A stretch of 64,000 bases of DNA, taken from Kryptolebias marmoratus. Lineage: Eukaryota > Chordata > Actinopteri > Cyprinodontiformes > Rivulidae. Location of the stretch: positions 19,266,948 through 19,330,947 of the forward strand of contig NC_051451.1 of the NCBI RefSeq assembly GCF_001649575.2, given 5' to 3'. The position numbers and the translations under genes were made by a program. This document shows, in pieces, positions 57,801-64,000 of this stretch. Numbering within the stretch: position 1 is the stretch's first letter; the number at the start of each line of letters is the position of its first letter. A model generated the notes under the pieces. That model had not been told where the DNA came from. It made no database searches and saw nothing but the letters and a program-made list of their open reading frames with translations.

Positions 57801-60800
57801 TTTTACAGAACTATACTGCTAAAAACAATCAGGTATTTGTATTATCTTTAGGTTCATGAATTTATAAGATGTGTTTTGTGCACGTAAACAGCTCTGAAAA
57901 TTTTAATTCTTGTTTACAAGATGTGATGTTTAAACCTAGACATGTAAAAGCTAGTCAATGGCTATGCACATTCACAGAGATTAGGAAACACAGAAAGAGC
58001 TGCAGTGCGATCAAAGGCTGATCTAAACCTCCTGAGGTGAACACCGCAGGTCAGCTCGTATCTTGGTCTGTGTTCTCCAGGAACGGTTTCTGCACCAAGC
58101 GAGAGGTGGGGGGGAAAGCGTGCAGAGAGAGAGATGAGGAGTGCAGAAAACAAAGACTGATGGCTGAACACGAGCGCGACAGAAGAAACAGGAGGCGAGC
58201 TCACGTTTTACAACAAGGAGACTGAAAGGACAATGACAGAAAAGACATGGGGGTCGAAGGTGAAACATGTCAGGCCGCTGTCATCTTGACGACCCCTGAG
58301 TGACACAGCAGCTGTCTGCAACACACACACACAGTTTCACTGCAGACTGGTTGAGATAAAAGCTTTTTCAAGTGAGAGGTTAAAAGTCAGATGAAGAGCA
58401 AAGAGCTGTGCTGTAATGCAGTTAATATAAAAAACTGCTTTGCTGCAATACTTATCTTAAGCTGCTTAGTTTTAATAATAGCTCCTAATTTATATTCGTA
58501 CAAACAGAGTCGACACATAAATGTTTACCACTTTCCACCATACACTTCAACTGTGCTACTGACACGTTTGTAGCAAGTCTTTTTAATCCACTCCTCATCA
58601 GAAACGAGCAGGTAAGTAAGATGGCATCGACTCTGCATTTTGTTCCTGCTTGAATCAAACTTTGTAGTTTAACTAAGTCCAGACGCACTGAGACAACAGA
58701 GAAACACACAAAGAAAGAGAGAAAAGAAAAACTACAAAGACAGGAAAAAAAAACCAAAAACGAACAAATAAACAGAACTCTTCCTGAAGTCCAAAGGCGC
58801 TAATGAAGAGAGAATTCTCCAGTTTAAGTGAAAACTTTTCTCCCCTACAGCGCTTGGCCTGCATCTCTAAAGTGACCGCGTCTGTCTGTTCCTTCGTGTG
58901 TGTGTGTGTTCTCCTGCTGTCCTGCTGTCTGGGGTGTGAAAGCGGGTGGCGGGTGTGCAGGGGACACAAGGAGACTGTGTGTGTCTGTACGCGTATGAGT
59001 GTGAGTGTATGAACCCCCGCTGGGCTTGAACAGCAGCCTGAGCCACCAAAGCGCACACCAGGGCTCAGCGGGAGATGGCGGGCAGGCATTGCCAGCCATT
59101 TGGTCCTGCAAGAGGTTCCAGGGGGCCGTGTATTCGTGTAAGTCTCTGTGTGTGTGTGTGTGTGTGCGTGCGTTTGTGTGCGACCAGGATGGGGGGGTGG
59201 AGGGGGAGCTCACACCAGACCTGTTTACCCACCAATTAGCATCAGACAGATCGCCAGAAAGTTCCAGCAGTCAGCTATAGAGTGGTGGTGATGAAGAGGA
59301 GGGTGACAAAAACTCAAGATAGAAAAGCAGAACGACTGAGAGCTAAACGTTTGGCATCTGGTTGGTCTTGCTTTTCTCCTTTACTTTATTAGTTGCAACC
59401 TAATAAAGTCCAAAAGAACAGAGTGAACAGAATAAAGGACTTCATGTCTGGCTGTGAGTGGAAGCTAGTTTACTTCAGGCGTTCATATCCTTGAGAACCT
59501 CACCTAAAAATCAAACTGAAGCTGGTAAATCAAAGTTCGGTGGGGGGGGTTTTTTTCCCTCCCACGCCATTTTGTAATCTACTTCAGTGTATTTGCTTGT
59601 AAAACGGAGCCACAAAATGGCTGCTGATGACCACTTTCAGATTAAAGCATAAAAAGGCAAAATGCAAAAGAGGAGATGTCAGTGGGAAGCCAAAACCTAG
59701 AGCAGGTGTTGGGGGTGACGGCTTGAGCTGAGGCTGAATTTACGAGACTGGGACTGTATCATTCTCCTTGGGCTACAATCTGCCAGCCAGTTAATTGGTG
59801 AATGGGCTGTAGGATGGTGCCTGTGGCAGGAACTTGTTTGAGCCTGTGAAGCAATAGACTGAATGTTCAGTTAGCAGATAGCTGGGCCTGTTTGTCTATG
59901 CCTGGCCTGATGAACTGTAGGACAGCTTGATTAGTATGGCGAGAGCTGCGTGGGCCAGAGGCCTAAGGTAGGCTGGAATGGCTCTGGGGCTGCAGCCAGG
60001 TACAGTGGCTGCTGGGTAAGTGGGAGGTGGCAGAGGCGGTGGCTGGCTGGCTAACTGGCTGGAGTGATGAGGAAGAAGAGGGAGCCCAGTCCACACTGCC
60101 TGCTTAAGTGGGCACTATTCAAGCTGTTGCCCATTAGATGTGGGGAGCCAGAGTCCGACCAAGCGCAGAGTTTGCTGCACCCCATGGTGCAGGCGGCATT
60201 TCACGCCAGAATCACCAAATGCTGCGGTTTATCAGAGAACGAGCACAAATTGGAGTCAGACGGTGTACTTGGAGGAACTGAGAGAAAATTAAACACCAAA
60301 CATTCAAGTAAAATCAGACTTTAAAAACAAAACAAAAATCACTTGGGTGCATCTGCACACACACATACACACACATAAATATAAATGACATGAATGACAA
60401 AATATCAATTAATGTTGTATAACATACAATGTTACTGTGACATGATTGATGAAGCAGAAACAAACTTTAAGACTAAGTGAGAAGTATTAACTACAGTTTT
60501 ACAACAACTGTTTATGCAAATCGTGATTGTGAATTTAAAAAGAGCAGTTCCTCAAATCAGTGCATATTCATATTTCTGCTCTGCTGCTCACTAGCAGGTG
60601 TGAAATTAACATCCAGGTGAACAGACTGTGAACTGAACCTAATGCACAAACACAGTCTTTGTTCACGAGAAAGAACACCGACTGCTGCGGATATTGATGG
60701 AGCCCGACGAAGAGTGTTTGAAGAGGAGATGAAGAACTGAGAGAAATCTTAATGAGAACTCGATCGTGAAGAGTGAGGAACTTTTCCATATGAAATAAAG

Positions 60801-61656
60801 ACTTATTCAAATAAAAACTTATTAGGACTAATGTTACATTTTGATCTAAAACTCGAGGCATTAACCGGGCGCAGCCGGTTCATATAGGCAGGTGGGGGCG
60901 CCTTTCTAAAAAGAAATAAAAATAAATCATTTACCTCTAAAAGTAGTTCCTCCTAATAAACAATGTTACATACTTAACTGCTTAGCTTGCTGTGTATTGC
61001 TTGGTTCTGTGTTTTTTTCCAACAATTTGACTCTTTTTAACATAAATTAAATGTTTTTTGGTGATTCATTTTCAGTTTTTCACTTATTTACAGTTAAACT
61101 TTTATTTTGCAAATAAATGATTTAACTCTATTACATGTAGGGCTAACTAGTTACTTCCCAACCCTGTGAAGACCTGTTTAGATTATTTAATATATTAATA
61201 AGAGTTTTATATGTATCTAGCTTATGAAATTCTATCAAATTTGGGTGTGACCTACTACTGGTATTAACTCATTTTCTTCAGCTTGCAACCAGGATCTCAA
61301 TCCAGTATAAAAAATAAAAACACATAATATTTCATTTTTGTTGATAAAGTTAGACTAACATTTGACAACTTATGTGCAAAGTAATTACAGCGCAAATAAA
61401 ATCAATTAAGCTGTAATAACTTAATAATAATATCCAGGGAGGGACTTGCTGTGATTCAGATGCTCCTGAAATGATGTGATAGTACAAAATAAAATCACAA
61501 CTGTTTGTTCTTAAACCACCACTATGATTCATTCTTGTGGAGAAACTCCAGTGGAACCACAGCTATGCATGATAGACTGCACCAATCATAGTACATAAAT
61601 ATTCAACAGTTTGTTGCGAGGGACTACAAAGATGCTTTTCGTTTACAGCGTGTGTA

Positions 61657-61684
61657 AGTGTGTGTGTGTGTGTGTGTGTGTGTG
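61657..61684. repeat. (TG)n microsatellite
   Basis: About 28 bases of TG repeat in an sdccag8 intron. Confidence 0.88.
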
Positions 61685-63474
61685 CAACTGGGAGAAGATT
61701 AGACTGAGGCCTTGTGAAGGCCTCTCAAACTGGCACTGCCAACAATAGATAAGCCACAGCAGAGAAAATAAAGTAACATATTGATCGTTTGCTGTGCAGC
61801 GTATCTGTGAGGCTGCGCACCATAAACATCTGAATTATTTTGTACAGCACATCGCACAGTGACACACACACACCTCGATGTGTTTTAGCACGTTTTTATT
61901 AAACCTCTGGGTGATGGAAGTCAATCACGCCGCTCTCGTCCTCGCTGCTCCACTTTATTAAGCAAACGTATTAAAAGCTGATGGAGCCTGACCGCCTGCT
62001 TGCTCTGCGCCCGGCCTTTATTTCTACCTCTCTGTCCATCTTTCGAACATTCCCGTTTTTGCGCCCGATCTATTTTTTTCTGCCGTTTCCATCTCTCCCT
62101 CCTCCCTCCTCATTTCCCTCCCACCTTTTTTTCCTGTAACTAAACTGGCTGTGTCTCGCTCCATCTGCTGGTTCTTCCTTCAGCGGCCCTGCACCTGTTC
62201 ACACCTCCTCTCCTGTTGGCCACCTCTCTACCCCCCCTCTTATCTCTCTCTCTGTCTCCCTCCCTCTTTGCTCAGTGCGACGCTGCCAGTGCCGCTCCTG
62301 GCTCGGTTAGCCTCTCTGTCATTCAATCCATCTGTCAGCAAGTCAACTTTGTTTACAGCGGGTGGCCCAAGCCTCTTTTCTTCTTCAAGGGGCACTAAAG
62401 CCCCCCGCCCCACACTCACAGTCATGAAGGTCAGCGGTAAGCCAATGCAATCACGCACAAAAAGCAAAAAAACTGCAACTGTTAAATTATACGTCCTTCC
62501 TCGACTATGGACAGTACGGCCATTCTGATTACCTTAAAACAGTCTGTACTCCCTTGCACATATGAAAAGGTGTTAGCATTTACACATGGGCAGCTACAAA
62601 TAGACACGACCCTTTCAAAAACAAAAATCTGCTGAAACAGAGCACATTCCCTCAGAGAAGAAAAAACAGCTCTAGATTGAAGTAATTAGCTGCTGATTGG
62701 CCTCTGTCATCATCCGTCTACTCACAAAACAGAGCGAGAGAAGTTTAAAAATTCTTAATTGGCACAGATGACTGATGGTCTTAACACAAGAAGAGCAGAC
62801 TGGCAGCGCAGGCATCTGTGATTTTTTTTTTTTTTTTTTTTAAATAAACACACAGCACACGTACAATATGCTCTCATAACGACCCAATCCAGAAACACAG
62901 GACCCAACCTCGAATCTGCGCCCTCCAGGAATAGCTTTGGTTAACATATGTGGAAATGTTAGAGGTCAAACATATCTATCTAACCTATCTGAAACTGCAC
63001 ATTTCAGTCAGGTTACTACCCATTAAAATGCTTAACACGTAATAGTTATTATTGAACCTATAGTTTTACTTAAAGTAGGATAATGAAAGGAATCTTACTG
63101 ACACAAAAAAGCTATATTTGTTTGTTGAGAAAGCTTCAGGCAGTAAGACAAGAGTTTCTTAAAATGAGCCTGAGATTTATTTTATATCCAACACATCAGT
63201 AAGATCATCTGTAACACCGCTCACCTTCCCTCAAATGGTCATGACAATAGGGTAAACTGGCAGGAGGAGCCGGGCAACATTTCCGTCTGCTAACCCACCT
63301 TACCTTTTTTATTCTTCACCTCATTTTTCCCCCACACCTTCTGCCAACTTCTCCTAAGCCAATTATTTTAATTAGTTGTGTTGATCAGGTGTCAATGTAG
63401 AAAGTGAGAACATTTTGCAAGTATTTGTTAATTTGAAATTGATTCAAGCTGCTTTTTAAAAAACAAAACAAACA

Positions 63475-63590
63475 AAAAAAGTTGAGACGGGTGTGTTGCA
63501 TCCTGTTTTTCCTTTATAACAAGACTGTAAATGTTTACGAACCGAGGAGAGGACACCAGCGGCATTTCCACCGCCGGGCTTTTGTAGTCA
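63475..63590. repeat. Possible internal fragment of a teleost DNA transposon
   Basis: AAAAAAAGTTGAGACGGGTG followed by TGTAAATGTTTACGAACCGA and GGAGAGGACACC resembles internal sequence of the abundant fish element also present at 20630-20868. The call rests on recall of that repeat's general appearance. Confidence 0.35.
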
Positions 63591-64000
63591 GACTATTTTA
63601 TTTTAGAATACAGAAAATGTGTTCGGGTGGTGACATTTCAGGCTAGTTTTGAACACAGCCTTCTGAGTCATGCTGCTGTAATTCACGCTCGGTGTAGTTT
63701 GACATTGTGTTGCTGAAATAAACAAAGCCTCTCCCGAGGAAACAATCATCTGACAGACAGTGAAAGTTGCTCCAAACCTTAGAAATGTCAGGCAGTAATG
63801 GTGCGTTTGCAGCTGCGATATGAAAGTACCATTTCGTGAAAGAATGCATATCGCCCGTCACAATGCATGGCAAAGATCTCAAAAAAATCTATTAGTGCTC
63901 CAAGTACATGTTGGGGATATGTGTCAGCGATGATCACAGCAGATTGTAGCTCAGTATTGGTAAAACTGACTGAGTTGTACCCATTTTTGTGTTTATTGAA

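Larger units (their letters stand above)
57309..64000 (-). other. sdccag8: sdccag8 intron continuing past the right edge
   Basis: I searched the minus strand for the next family exon and found no credible match. Present are TG/CA tracts (about 58899-58908, 59144-59166, 61657-61684), a T20 run (62822-62841), a short imperfect tandem repeat (57735-57800), a GGCTGG-rich stretch (about 59930-60060), complex non-coding sequence at about 61900-62400, and repeat fragments near 63475-64000. Confidence 0.65.

Noticed and set aside
58023..58100. Possible sdccag8 exon on the minus strand (frame reading NRSWRTQTKIRADL, phase compatible with the next exon)
   Set aside because: The donor (CG|GTGTTC) is weak and the peptide does not resemble the family segment that precedes this exon, which ends near ESEHQLHLT in human.
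63643..63882. 79-residue minus-strand frame (includes SNTMSNYTERELQQHDSEG)
   Set aside because: It looks more protein-like than most, but it lies beside repeat fragments, has no splice or family support, and does not match the missing sdccag8 segment.

Overview
The window is vertebrate nuclear DNA, most likely from a teleost fish. It has GT-AG introns, very many (CA)n/(TG)n microsatellites, remnants of DNA transposons of types common in teleosts, and two genes whose side-by-side, tail-to-tail arrangement is also known in human (AKT3 and SDCCAG8 on 1q43-q44). The species cannot be read from the sequence. Nothing prokaryotic is present.

Plus strand, 12462-37.8 kb: twelve coding exons of akt3, the RAC-gamma serine/threonine kinase. 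Joined, they encode residues 16-479 of a 479-residue protein, the exact human length, with every splice phase consistent. Only the first coding exon (about 46 nt, 15 residues plus one base) is missing and must lie left of the window. Positions 1-12461 are therefore read mainly as the end of a large akt3 intron. The stop codon at 33607-33609 is followed by a 3' UTR of about 4.2 kb, which probably ends after an AATAAA at 37767-37772.

Minus strand, 57.3 kb down to 37.4 kb: the last exons of sdccag8, a centrosomal and ciliary coiled-coil protein. Four exons join in frame and match the C-terminal coiled coil of the family. A fifth, terminal exon is predicted at 37398-37493, inside the akt3 3' UTR, so the two mature transcripts would overlap end to end as sense and antisense. 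The 5' part of sdccag8 lies beyond the right edge.

Left edge, 1-1500: an acidic open frame ends at 159-161 with a polyadenylation signal at 570-575, and two small exon-like blocks lie at 1031-1107 and 1448-1498. They may be the end of an unrecognised gene, but support is weak.

The rest is intron: microsatellites, homopolymers, two assembly gaps, a pair of related inverted-repeat elements (12631-13140 and 29893-30362), a short element with long inverted repeats (20630-20868), a hAT-like element (55656-56313), and a dispersed repeat family with about six copies. I found no convincing undescribed system. The best leads are the convergent 3' overlap with a divergent sdccag8 tail, repeat tracts next to splice sites, and the unexplained coding-like blocks at the left edge.
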